Below, one piece after another: positions 1 through 5,855 of a stretch of 5,960 nt of DNA (the first letter of the stretch is position 1; each line of letters starts with the position of its first letter). A program made the translations under genes and the position numbers. The stretch is from Clostridiales bacterium (GTDB taxonomy: Bacteria > Bacillota > Clostridia > Oscillospirales > Acutalibacteraceae). The notes below the pieces were generated by a model. The model was not told the DNA's origin and searched no databases. It worked only from the letters and a program-made list of their open reading frames with translations. The stretch spans positions 1 through 5,960 of the forward strand of contig JAAYWU010000146.1 in the NCBI GenBank assembly GCA_012516295.1. Direction: 5' to 3'.

Positions 1-3
1 ATT

Positions 4-24
4 ATATGGTTTTAAATACCATAT
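4..24. repeat. Inverted repeat (dyad), AT-rich
   Basis: ATATGGT at 4-10 is the exact reverse complement of ACCATAT at 18-24, with a 7-base spacer TTTAAAT. It lies about 65 bases upstream of the promoter at 90-118. It could be an operator half-site pair or the end of a transcript arriving from the left. No T-run follows, so it is a poor terminator. Nothing else in bases 1-89 is recognisable. Confidence 0.4.
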
Positions 25-89
25 GTTTTGATTTATAATACCACATTAACCGTTTTATGATAATTCCTTTAGAGATTTATTCGTAAGAA

Positions 90-118
90 TTGAAAAATAA
101 ATCCAATCGGGTTATACT
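90..118 (+). promoter_or_regulatory. Sigma-A type promoter for the YwlG-family gene
   Basis: TTGAAA at 90-95 (5 of 6 to the consensus) is followed after exactly 17 bases by TATACT at 113-118 (5 of 6). Transcription should start near 125, giving a 5' leader of about 65 nt before the ATG at 190. The surrounding DNA is AT-rich, which raises the chance-match rate, but the paired elements at ideal spacing upstream of a gene make this a good call. Confidence 0.72.
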
Positions 119-189
119 ATTTGACAAACGAATCGCCTTATACGTACGGTTTGCCATCGAATTTAAAGAAATGATTGGAGCTGAGCAGA

Positions 190-741
190 ATGTTTGAAGA
201 AATTGCCGCGCAGGCAAAAACGGCTGTGAGCGAGCTTTTAAAGGCCGCAAAACTGAATGCCGGGGATATGCTGGTGGTCGGCTGTTCTTCCAGCGAAATC
301 GGCGGGCACGATATCGGTTCGTCTTCCAATGTGGAAATTGCAAACACGGTTTTCGGCGCGATTTACCCGATTTTAAAGGAAAAAGGGATTTTTTTAGCGG
401 CGCAATGCTGCGAGCACCTGAACCGCGCGCTGATTATTGAAAAGGAGGCCGCGCTGAAAAACGGGCTGGAAATCGTAAATGTCGTCCCACAGCCGAAAGC
501 GGGCGGGTCCTTCGCTTCGGCGGCGTATGCGAACTTCGAGCATCCCGTCGCGGTGGAGCAGGTCTCGGCGCAGGCGGGGATGGATATCGGCGACACGCTG
601 ATCGGCATGCACCTGCAAAGGGTGGCGGTACCGGTGCGCCTTTCCGTGCGGAAAATCGGCGAAGCAAACCTGACCTGCGCCCGCACAAGGCCGAAGTTTA
701 TCGGCGGCGAGCGCGCGCATTACGATGAAACGCTGAAATAA
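190..741 (+). CDS. ywlG: YwlG/UPF0340 (DUF436, TIGR01440-type) family protein
   Basis: This 183-residue soluble protein has no signal peptide or membrane segment. It matches the conserved blocks I know from the YwlG/UPF0340 family: GCSSSEIGG at residues 31-39, QCCEHLNRAL at 72-81, PKAGGSFAS at 102-110, DIGDTLIGMHL at 132-142 and ARTRPKFIGG at 164-173. The length agrees with the usual ~180 residues. The biochemical role of the family is not established, so no reaction is assigned. The Cys-Cys-Glu-His block and the Arg/Pro/Lys block look like active-site or ligand-binding segments (inference). I chose ATG 190 because GGAG at 177-180 sits 9 bases upstream. An in-frame TTG at 175 would place that GGAG inside the coding region. 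The gene has its own promoter and a terminator just downstream. In Bacillus subtilis ywlG lies near glyA, a folate one-carbon gene, so proximity to metF/metH here is suggestive only. Confidence 0.93.
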   Translation: MFEEIAAQAKTAVSELLKAAKLNAGDMLVVGCSSSEIGGHDIGSSSNVEIANTVFGAIYPILKEKGIFLAAQCCEHLNRALIIEKEAALKNGLEIVNVVPQPKAGGSFASAAYANFEHPVAVEQVSAQAGMDIGDTLIGMHLQRVAVPVRLSVRKIGEANLTCARTRPKFIGGERAHYDETLK

Positions 742-764
742 AACAGAAATTCCCAATGATAAAG

Positions 765-805
765 CCCCGCGCCTTGGCGAAAGCTAAGCGCGGGGTGATC
801 TTTTT
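765..805 (+). terminator. Intrinsic terminator after the YwlG-family gene
   Basis: CCCCGCGC (765-772) pairs with GCGCGGGG (788-795). Inside, TTGGC and GCTAA extend the stem around a GAAA tetraloop, with C773 bulged. TCTTTTT follows at 799-805. The stop codon of the upstream gene is at 739-741, so placement is right for termination. The 3' arm and the bases after it also form the likely ribosome binding site of the next small gene. Confidence 0.82.
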
Positions 806-980
806 GGGAAAATCCGTTTATGAAACCGACCCGAATTTCAAAAATTACTTTACGTCCCTTCCCAAAGACGTTCAAAACCGCATCAAGCGTTCCGGGGTGC
901 AGATCAGCACGCTCGGCGAGCTGATGATGGTGGGGGAGCATTTCAAAGAAACCGGGGTAGCGGATGGAAAAAGCGGATAA
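804..980 (+). CDS. Small acidic protein, paralog of the next gene (copy 1)
   Basis: I do not recognise a named family for this 58-residue protein. It has no signal peptide, membrane segment or Cys cluster. The core YFTSLPKDVQNRI (residues 15-27), then QIST (33-36) and a leucine/methionine-rich helix, matches the following gene's YFDTLPEYVKESI, NINS and helix at equivalent spacing. This argues that both are real and related by duplication. The start is TTG 804, giving MGKSVYE and resembling the neighbour's MGRKYSG. GGGGTGATC at 792-800 fits the anti-Shine-Dalgarno sequence with normal spacing. An in-frame ATG at 756 has no ribosome binding site and would translate through the terminator hairpin. 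No promoter is evident between the two genes, so expression probably relies on readthrough of the terminator at 765-805. Reality as a gene is likely; function is unknown. Confidence 0.72.
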   Translation: MGKSVYETDPNFKNYFTSLPKDVQNRIKRSGVQISTLGELMMVGEHFKETGVADGKSG

Positions 981-1008
981 TTTCCTGCGTTTGGAAAAAA
1001 CTATCCGC
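973..1008 (+). promoter_or_regulatory. Intercistronic hairpin abutting a Shine-Dalgarno sequence
   Basis: GCGGATA (973-979) pairs with TATCCGC (1002-1008). Inside, TTTCC (981-985) can pair with GGAAA (993-997) around a 7-base loop. The hairpin covers the stop codon of the first small gene and ends one base before GGAGGTGA (1009-1016), the ribosome binding site of the second. There is no T-run, so it is not an intrinsic terminator. It may stabilise the mRNA or tune translation of the second gene (inference). Confidence 0.55.
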
Positions 1009-1016
1009 GGAGGTGA
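1009..1016 (+). promoter_or_regulatory. Strong Shine-Dalgarno sequence for small gene copy 2
   Basis: GGAGGTGA is an almost complete complement of the 16S rRNA 3' end and lies 6 bases before ATG 1023. It fixes the start of a gene shorter than 60 codons and is the best evidence that the gene is translated. Confidence 0.88.
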
Positions 1017-1022
1017 AATTCC

Positions 1023-1196
1023 ATGGGACGAAAATACAGCGGTCTCTACGAACTGATTGAAAACGACGGCGAGGCGGGGGATTACTTTGATACCCTGCCG
1101 GAGTACGTGAAGGAAAGCATTCAGGAGCGCGAGCAGAATATCAATTCCTTCGAAAGCCTTCGCGATTACGCCACCAACCTGATGCGCAACGAATGA
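1023..1196 (+). CDS. Small acidic protein, paralog of the preceding gene (copy 2)
   Basis: This 57-residue, strongly acidic protein (many Glu/Asp) has no membrane segment. I do not know a named family for it. The segment YFDTLPEYVKESI (residues 21-33), followed by NINSFESL (39-46), aligns without gaps to YFTSLPKDVQNRI and QISTLGEL of the preceding small protein. The shared pattern is Y-F-x-S/T-L-P-x-x-V-x-x-x-I, then I-S/N-S/T and a closing helix. The start at ATG 1023 is well supported by GGAGGTGA 6 bases upstream. The two small genes are 42 bases apart with a hairpin between them, and are probably one transcript. The pattern looks like a short helical protein, perhaps a regulator or interaction module, but that is only a guess from composition. 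Confidence 0.85.
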   Translation: MGRKYSGLYELIENDGEAGDYFDTLPEYVKESIQEREQNINSFESLRDYATNLMRNE

Positions 1197-1198
1197 GA

Positions 1199-1223
1199 AT
1201 CGGGCGGGGATGCGCCGCCCGAT
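1199..1223 (+). terminator. Hairpin after the small genes, no T-tract
   Basis: ATCGGGCGG (1199-1207) pairs perfectly with CCGCCCGAT (1215-1223) around a 7-base loop, 2 bases after the stop codon at 1194-1196. The sequence that follows is ACATATTG rather than a T-run, so it is at best a weak intrinsic terminator, or an mRNA 3'-end stabiliser. It sits immediately before the T-box promoter and separates the two transcription units. Confidence 0.5.
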
Positions 1224-1228
1224 ACATA

Positions 1229-1257
1229 TTGACAGCACTCCGCTTTTATGCTACACT
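1229..1257 (+). promoter_or_regulatory. Sigma-A promoter of the T-box/methionine operon
   Basis: A perfect TTGACA at 1229-1234 is followed after 17 bases by TACACT at 1252-1257 (4 of 6 to TATAAT). The start of transcription should be near 1264, about 25 bases before the first T-box stem I elements. No other promoter is needed for the three genes downstream. Confidence 0.82.
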
Positions 1258-1263
1258 TACAAA

Positions 1264-1575
1264 AATATTGAAATCATATTTGAAACACTATGACGAAGAG
1301 AGTAGTCCCTCTGAACGCACACACAGAGAAGCTTCCACGGGGAACCGGGCTGAAAGGAAGCGTGCGGGAGGCCGGATGAAGATGGCTTCTGAGTGGCGCA
1401 CCGAGATGGATTCCCATTTAGGCTGCGACGGGATTTCCCGTTATCGAAAGCGGGTATAGGCAGGAAAACTGTAATACCCTTAGAGGCCCGTTCCCGCGAG
1501 GGGCGGGTAAATTGAAGTGGTACCACGGGAGAACCCGTCTTCAGAAAGCATTTGCTTTCTGGAGGCGGTTTTTTT
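1264..1575 (+). ncRNA. T-box riboswitch leader, AUG (Met) specifier
   Basis: This leader senses tRNA charging and controls the operon by transcription attenuation. Stem I has a GAAG/CUUC lower helix (1295-1298/1386-1389), the loop-E motif AGUA at 1301-1304 opposite GAA at 1378-1380, a CGCAC/GUGCG helix (1316-1320/1362-1366), an AGAGA-containing bulge (1321-1330) and a GCUUCC/GGAAGC distal hairpin (1331-1336/1356-1361). The specifier loop reads GAA-G-AUG-G. Aligned by position to the glyQS T-box as I remember it (GAA-A-GGC-A), the codon is AUG at 1382-1384. The CCCGUUA motif at 1437-1443 and a stem III (about 1483-1507) follow. The antiterminator is GAAG [UGGUACC] ACGGG-AGAA-CCCGU CUUC at 1514-1542. 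The UGGU in its bulge would pair with a tRNA 3' end carrying discriminator A73, as in tRNA-Met. The position before metF and metH agrees with a methionine signal. Confidence 0.93.
1535..1575 (+). terminator. T-box regulatory terminator
   Basis: Fifteen consecutive base pairs, including G-U pairs, join 1535-1549 to 1554-1568 around an ATTT loop. Seven T residues follow at 1569-1575. Its 5' arm CCGTCTTC (1535-1542) is also the 3' arm of the antiterminator, so the two structures exclude each other. This is the expected off-state when tRNA-Met is charged. Confidence 0.93.
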
Positions 1576-1662
1576 ATTGTTCCTTTTCCGAAAGCATGAA
1601 GAAATGCATTTCATCCCATTTCAAAATCCATCGAAAAAGAAGGCTCGAAAGGAAGCATTGTT

Positions 1663-2526
1663 ATGAAAATCAGCGAATGTTTAAAGAGCGGCAGGGTAAC
1701 GGTTTCCTGCGAGCTGTTCCCCCCGAAAAAGGACGGCGAGCTGGAGCATGTGCGCGAGGTCGTGCGCGACATGGCCGCCTTAAAGCCCGATTTCATGAGC
1801 GTAACCTACGGCGCGGGGGGCGGAACCTCCGAAAACACCGTCCGCATTGCGCAGGAAATTGAAAGCAGGGGGGTTACGGCGCTTGCGCACCTTACCTGCG
1901 TTTCCTCCACCAAGGACCAGGTCGCGCGGATACTGACGGAGCTGAAGGAAAAGCGGATTGAAAATATCCTTGCCCTGCGCGGGGATATCCCACAGGATTC
2001 CGACTTCCCCTCGCCCGGGCACTACCGCTACGCCAGCGAGCTGGTTGCGGAAATCAAGGCGCGCGGCGATTTCTGCATCGGCGCGGCCTGCTACCCGGAA
2101 GGGCATGTCGAGTGCGCCCACAAGGAGGACGATATCGACTATTTGAAGCGGAAGGTGGAAAGCGGCTGCGATTTTCTGACCACCCAGATGTTTTTTGACA
2201 ACAATATCCTTTATAATTTCCTGTACCGCATCCTTGCGAAAGGAATCAACGTCCCCGTGGTGGCAGGCATCATGCCCGTTACGAACAGCAGGCAAATCAA
2301 GCGCATCTGCGCCCTTTCCGGAACGGTGCTGCCGCCCCGCTTCAAAGCGATTGTCGATAAATTTTCCGACCGCCCCGCGGCGATGAAACAGGCGGGCATT
2401 GCCTATGCCACAGAACAGATTATCGACCTGATTTCCAACAACGTGAAAAACATTCACATCTACACCATGAATAAGCCCGACATCGCGGCGAAAATCATGG
2501 AAAATCTGTCGGAAATCATCGGGTGA
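1663..2526 (+). CDS. metF: 5,10-methylenetetrahydrofolate reductase (MetF)
   Basis: This FAD enzyme reduces 5,10-methylene-THF to 5-methyl-THF, the methyl donor for methionine synthase. It is a cytosolic protein of 287 residues, the normal length for a bacterial MetF, and forms one (beta/alpha)8 barrel. Visible family motifs are SCELFPPK with catalytic Glu17 (Glu28 in Escherichia coli), TYGAGGGT at 48-55, HLTC at 76-79, LRGD with Asp108 (Asp120 in E. coli), YPEGH at 144-148, TTQMFFDN at 173-180, AGIMPVTN at 201-208 and HIYTMN at 265-270. GGAAG at 1651-1655, 7 bases before ATG 1663, supports the start. It is the first gene after the T-box terminator, and the next gene starts 4 bases after its stop. 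No MetV-like partner gene, as seen with acetogen MetF, is in the window. Whether the electron donor is NADH or another carrier cannot be read from the sequence. Confidence 0.97.
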   Translation: MKISECLKSGRVTVSCELFPPKKDGELEHVREVVRDMAALKPDFMSVTYGAGGGTSENTVRIAQEIESRGVTALAHLTCVSSTKDQVARILTELKEKRIENILALRGDIPQDSDFPSPGHYRYASELVAEIKARGDFCIGAACYPEGHVECAHKEDDIDYLKRKVESGCDFLTTQMFFDNNILYNFLYRILAKGINVPVVAGIMPVTNSRQIKRICALSGTVLPPRFKAIVDKFSDRPAAMKQAGIAYATEQIIDLISNNVKNIHIYTMNKPDIAAKIMENLSEIIG

Positions 2527-2530
2527 TACT

Positions 2531-3166
2531 ATGACGGACCGAAACGAAATCCTGCGCTACCTCGGCTTTCGGGGAAAACCGGCGGACGAACGCACCCTAC
2601 AAACCATGGAATCGTGCCTTGCGGAGCTGGAGCAGGCGGTCACGCCGCGGAGCATACACCGGGGATTCCCCGTAACCTTTTCCGGCGGCGCGGTTACTGT
2701 CGGCAGCCTTCGCATCGAAAGCGCCGACCTTGCAAAGCATATTTCCGGGTGCGGGGAGGCCGTCCTCTTTGCCGCCACGCTCGGCGCGCGGGCGGATTTC
2801 CTTCTGGAACGCGCCGCCAAAACCGACATGAGCCGCGCCGTCGTGATGCAGGCGTGCGCCGCCGCGCTGACGGAAAGCGTGTGCGACGAATTCCAGCGGG
2901 AAATCGCGCGGGAAGCGGCAAAGCGCGGGCTGTACCTGCGCCCGCGCTACAGCCCCGGCTACGGAGACTTTTCCATCCGGTACCAGCGGGACCTTCTGAA
3001 CATACTGGAATGCCGGAAAATCGGCCTTTCCATGACGGAGGATTGCATGCTTGTGCCGACGAAATCCGTCACCGCCGTCATCGGGCTTACGAAAGAGAAA
3101 GCAAGCTGCCAGATTGCAAAATGCATGGAATGCCGGTCGCTGGACTGTCCGTTCCGAAAGGAGTGA
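2531..3166 (+). CDS. Stand-alone methionine synthase reactivation (activation-domain) protein
   Basis: This 211-residue protein corresponds to the C-terminal activation domain that E. coli MetH carries in the same chain. Its expected job is reductive methylation of inactive cob(II)alamin in MetH using S-adenosylmethionine. RYSPGYGDFSI at residues 139-149 corresponds to the AdoMet-binding Arg-x-x-x-Gly-Tyr block. LVPTKSVTAVIGL at 174-186 is the following conserved block. An upstream segment (GEAVLFAATLGARAD, 75-89) also fits. The tail holds four cysteines, C193, C198, C201 and C206 (C-x4-C-x2-C-x4-C), absent from the E. coli domain. They suggest a metal or Fe-S site, or a redox role (inference). 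A separate protein of this type is known beside MetH in Thermotoga maritima (TM0269 with TM0268). GGTGAT at 2522-2527, overlapping the metF stop, is the ribosome binding site, so translation is probably coupled to metF. metH follows after 4 bases. Confidence 0.91.
   Translation: MTDRNEILRYLGFRGKPADERTLQTMESCLAELEQAVTPRSIHRGFPVTFSGGAVTVGSLRIESADLAKHISGCGEAVLFAATLGARADFLLERAAKTDMSRAVVMQACAAALTESVCDEFQREIAREAAKRGLYLRPRYSPGYGDFSIRYQRDLLNILECRKIGLSMTEDCMLVPTKSVTAVIGLTKEKASCQIAKCMECRSLDCPFRKE
3157..3163 (+). promoter_or_regulatory. Shine-Dalgarno sequence that sets the metH start
   Basis: AAAGGAG lies 7 bases before ATG 3171, inside the last codons of the upstream gene. The metH reading frame is open upstream to a possible start at 3051, but only ATG 3171 has this signal and gives the family N-terminus. 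Confidence 0.9.
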
Positions 3167-3170
3167 TCGT

Positions 3171-5546
3171 ATGGGAATTCTGGAAGATTTAGGAAAGCGC
3201 CTGCTGTTTTTCGACGGCGGCATGGGCACGCTGCTGCAGGAAAACGGGCTTCCCCCCGGGGAACTGCCGGAGCTTTGGAACCTCAGCCGCCCGGAGGTCA
3301 TTTTCGGCATCCACAGCCGGTACCGCAAGGCGGGCGCGGATATTCTGAAAACCAACACATTCGGCGCGAACGCGATAAAGCTGAACGGAAGCGGGCACAG
3401 CGCGGAGGAAATCATCACCGCCGCGGTGGAAATCGCAAAGAAAGCCGCGGACGGCGCGCTGGTCGCCATGGATATCGGCCCGACGGGGAAGCTCTTAAAG
3501 CCGCTCGGCGACCTGGCCTTTGAGGACGCTGTCGCCGTCTTTTCCGAAGCGGCACAGGCGGGGAAGAAGGCCGGGGCGGATCTCATTCTGATTGAAACCA
3601 TGAGCGATACCTACGAATGCAAGGCCGCCGTACTTGCGGCGAAGCAGACCGGGCTTCCCGTTTTCGCCACCATGGTTGCGGACGAGGACGGAAAGCTTTT
3701 GACCGGCGGGGACCTTCCCGCCGCCGTCGCCCTGCTGGAGGGCTTGCAGGTGGACGCGCTGGGGCTGAACTGCGGCTTCGGGCCGGAGCAGATGAAGCGG
3801 CTCGTCCCGCGGCTTCTGGAATGCTGTTCCCTGCCGGTAATCCTTAACCCGAACGCGGGGCTGCCCCGCAGCGAGGGGGGCAAAACCGTTTTTGATGTAG
3901 GGCCGGCGGAATTTTCCGCCGCTATGGAGAAAATCGCGCGGGACGGCGTGTGGATTCTGGGCGGCTGCTGCGGCACAACCCCGGACTATATTGCCGCGCT
4001 GGTAAAGCGGTGCGCGAAAATCCCGCCCAAGCCCATCGAAAAGAAACGCCGTACGGTGGTTTCCTCCTTTGCAAAGGCTGTGGTATTCGGGGAAAAACCG
4101 GTGCTAATCGGCGAACGCATCAACCCGACGGGCAAGCCGAAGCTGAAACAGGCGCTGCGCGACAACGATATGGATTACCTTCTGCGCGAGGGAATCGCCC
4201 AGCAGCAGAAGGGCGCGCATATCCTCGACGTGAACGTCGGGCTGCCGGAAATTGACGAGCGGGCGCTGCTGCCGCGCGCGGTTTCGGAAATTCAAAGCGT
4301 CGTTGACCTTCCGCTCCAGATTGACACCTCCGACCCGGCCGCCATGGAAGCCGCCATGCGGATTTACAACGGCAAGCCGCTGATTAATTCCGTAAACGGC
4401 AAGAAAGAATCCATGGAAGCGGTGTTCCCGCTTGTGAAAAAATACGGCGGCGTGGTCATCGCGCTTACGCTGGACGAAAACGGCATCCCTGAAACGGCGG
4501 AGGGGCGGTATGAAATTGCCGAAAGGATTGTGAAAACCGCCGCCCAATACGGGATTCCAAGCACGGATATCATCGTCGACACGCTTGTCATGACCATCAG
4601 CGCGGGGCAGGAGAACGCGGCCGTCACGCTGGAAGCGCTCCGCTTGGTGCGCGAAAGGCTGGGCGTTTTCACTTCGCTCGGCGTATCCAATATTTCCTTC
4701 GGACTGCCGCACCGCGAGCATATCAACGCGGCGTTCTTCCTGATGGCTTTGCACAACGGGCTGGACGCGGCAATCGTGAACCCCGGCTCCGAAGAAATGA
4801 TGAACGCCTATTTCGCCTACTGCGCGTTAAGCGGCAAGGACGAAAAATGCATGGCGTATATCGACCGGTATTCCGCGCAGAAATCCGCCCCCGCTCCCGC
4901 CGCTCCGGGGGAGCTTTCCCTTTCCGGCGCGGTGGCAGGCGGGCTGAAGGAAAGCGCGCGCGCCGCGGCGCAGTCCCTGCTGAAAACACAGGAGCCGCTC
5001 GAAATTATCAACACCGAGCTGATTCCCGCGCTTGACCGCGTGGGCAGGGATTTTGAAAAGGGCGTGCTGTTCCTTCCCCAGCTTTTAATGAGTGCGGAGG
5101 CCGCCAAAGCGGCGTTTGAGGAAATCCGCGCCAGCATGGGACGGGAAGCGAACCGCTCCAAAAAGGACAAAATCATCCTCGCCACCGTAAAGGGCGACAT
5201 CCACGATATCGGCAAGAATATCGTGAAGGTGCTCCTTGAAAACTACGGGTACGACGTAATCGACCTTGGCAAGGACGTTCCGCCCGAAACGGTGGTGGAC
5301 GCGGCGGAAAAAAACAGCGTGAAGCTGATCGGGTTAAGCGCGCTGATGACGACCACCGTCGCGAATATGGCGGATACCATCCGGCTTCTGCGCGAAAAAT
5401 TACCCGCGTGCCGGGTGATGGTCGGCGGCGCGGTTTTAACGCCCGAGTATGCGAAGCAGATTGGCGCGGATTTCTACGGAAAGGACGCCATGGCGTCGGT
5501 ACACTACGCGCAGGAGCTTTTTGCAAACGCCGGCGGGCAGGCTTAG
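3171..5546 (+). CDS. metH: Cobalamin-dependent methionine synthase (MetH), lacking the activation domain
   Basis: The enzyme moves a methyl group from 5-methyl-THF through cob(I)alamin to homocysteine, yielding methionine and THF. Of its 791 residues, about 1-285 form the homocysteine-binding barrel, with zinc ligands Cys201 (GLNCGFG) and Cys266-Cys267 (GGCCGTT). About 305-565 form the pterin-binding barrel (GERINPTG 314-321, DVNVGLPEID 353-362, QIDTSD 383-388, GVSNISFGLP 504-513). An Ala/Pro linker (572-580) leads to the cobalamin cap (about 585-660). The Rossmann-like B12 domain (about 665-785) has DIHDIG at 676-681, whose His678 is the lower axial cobalt ligand, then GLSALMTTT (721-729) and VGGA (751-754). 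The chain ends there, without the ~330-residue activation domain of E. coli MetH (1227 residues). The upstream gene supplies that function in trans. All zinc and cobalt ligands are present, so it should be active. It closes the T-box operon. Confidence 0.97.
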   Translation: MGILEDLGKRLLFFDGGMGTLLQENGLPPGELPELWNLSRPEVIFGIHSRYRKAGADILKTNTFGANAIKLNGSGHSAEEIITAAVEIAKKAADGALVAMDIGPTGKLLKPLGDLAFEDAVAVFSEAAQAGKKAGADLILIETMSDTYECKAAVLAAKQTGLPVFATMVADEDGKLLTGGDLPAAVALLEGLQVDALGLNCGFGPEQMKRLVPRLLECCSLPVILNPNAGLPRSEGGKTVFDVGPAEFSAAMEKIARDGVWILGGCCGTTPDYIAALVKRCAKIPPKPIEKKRRTVVSSFAKAVVFGEKPVLIGERINPTGKPKLKQALRDNDMDYLLREGIAQQQKGAHILDVNVGLPEIDERALLPRAVSEIQSVVDLPLQIDTSDPAAMEAAMRIYNGKPLINSVNGKKESMEAVFPLVKKYGGVVIALTLDENGIPETAEGRYEIAERIVKTAAQYGIPSTDIIVDTLVMTISAGQENAAVTLEALRLVRERLGVFTSLGVSNISFGLPHREHINAAFFLMALHNGLDAAIVNPGSEEMMNAYFAYCALSGKDEKCMAYIDRYSAQKSAPAPAAPGELSLSGAVAGGLKESARAAAQSLLKTQEPLEIINTELIPALDRVGRDFEKGVLFLPQLLMSAEAAKAAFEEIRASMGREANRSKKDKIILATVKGDIHDIGKNIVKVLLENYGYDVIDLGKDVPPETVVDAAEKNSVKLIGLSALMTTTVANMADTIRLLREKLPACRVMVGGAVLTPEYAKQIGADFYGKDAMASVHYAQELFANAGGQA

Positions 5547-5579
5547 GGCTTCGCAAGGCGGCCCATCGTCCGAAGCCTT
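5545..5579 (+). terminator. Hairpin at the end of metH, no T-tract
   Basis: GGCTTCG (5547-5553) pairs with CGAAGCC (5571-5577), and flanking bases can add A-T and G-T pairs. The 17-base loop is long and no T-run follows. It starts at the metH stop codon (5544-5546). It may protect the 3' end of the mRNA or act as a weak terminator. Confidence 0.4.
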
Positions 5580-5623
5580 CCCAAAGCGCAGGGGGGCGTC
5601 AGCAGCTTTCTGGAAAAACCGGC

Positions 5624-5660
5624 AAAAAAGGAACCGCGCCGAAAACCGGGCGCGGTTCCT
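5624..5660 (-). terminator. Intrinsic terminator oriented to the minus strand
   Basis: AGGAACCGCGCC (5629-5640) and GGCGCGGTTCCT (5649-5660) form a perfect 12-bp stem with an 8-base loop. On the + strand the bases after it (GTAAAAGTC) are not T-rich. The A-run at 5624-5629 reads as a T-run after the stem on the minus strand. It therefore looks designed to stop transcription coming from the right, although it may also help end the metH transcript. Confidence 0.68.
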
Positions 5661-5701
5661 GTAAAAGTCTGCTATATTTTCAAATAAATTGAAATTGCCT
5701 G

Positions 5702-5730
5702 TTGCATTATTCGAATAAAAGGGGTATAAT
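5702..5730 (+). promoter_or_regulatory. Promoter of the right-end RNA locus
   Basis: TTGCAT at 5702-5707 (3 of 6) is followed after 17 bases by a perfect TATAAT at 5725-5730. Transcription would start near 5737. The -35 element is weak and the DNA AT-rich. The structured region and strong terminator downstream in the same direction support it. Confidence 0.6.
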
Positions 5731-5855
5731 CTGCTTGTAAGGCATAAAAATATAAAAGTGCAATGCAGGAACAGGCGTTGGCGCGCCTGCTCCCTGCATA
5801 CGGAGAACAAGGCCTCTCCATACGCAACTGATAAAATCAGCACATTGCGTATTCT

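Noticed and set aside
175..189. TTG 175 as the start of the YwlG-family gene
   Set aside because: The GGAG at 177-180 would fall inside the coding region. It is correctly spaced for ATG 190, which also gives the usual family length.
756..803. ATG 756 as the start of the first small protein
   Set aside because: It has no Shine-Dalgarno sequence, and the first 16 codons would be the terminator hairpin. TTG 804 has a fitting ribosome site and matches the paralog N-terminus.
1193..1459. An 88-codon + strand frame across the small-gene end and the T-box leader
   Set aside because: It runs through the promoter and T-box stem I, which explain the sequence, and its translation shows no family features.
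1601..1612. Perfect 12-base palindrome GAAATGCATTTC between the T-box terminator and metF
   Set aside because: It is short and AT-rich and lies in the spacer downstream of a complete regulatory system. One copy without a second site is weak evidence for an operator.
1512..1862. A 116-codon + strand frame from the T-box antiterminator into metF
   Set aside because: It crosses the antiterminator and terminator and is out of frame with metF. The product is Arg-rich, as expected from a shadow frame.
3051..3170. A longer metH reading frame starting at ATG 3051
   Set aside because: The 40 extra codons overlap the end of the reactivation gene in another frame, lack a ribosome binding site and do not resemble MetH. 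AAAGGAG before ATG 3171 fixes the start.
5763..5831. A 22-codon + strand ORF inside the right-end RNA (MQEQALARL...)
   Set aside because: There is no Shine-Dalgarno sequence in front, and the first hairpin accounts for the bases. A leader peptide cannot be excluded, but support is too thin to annotate.
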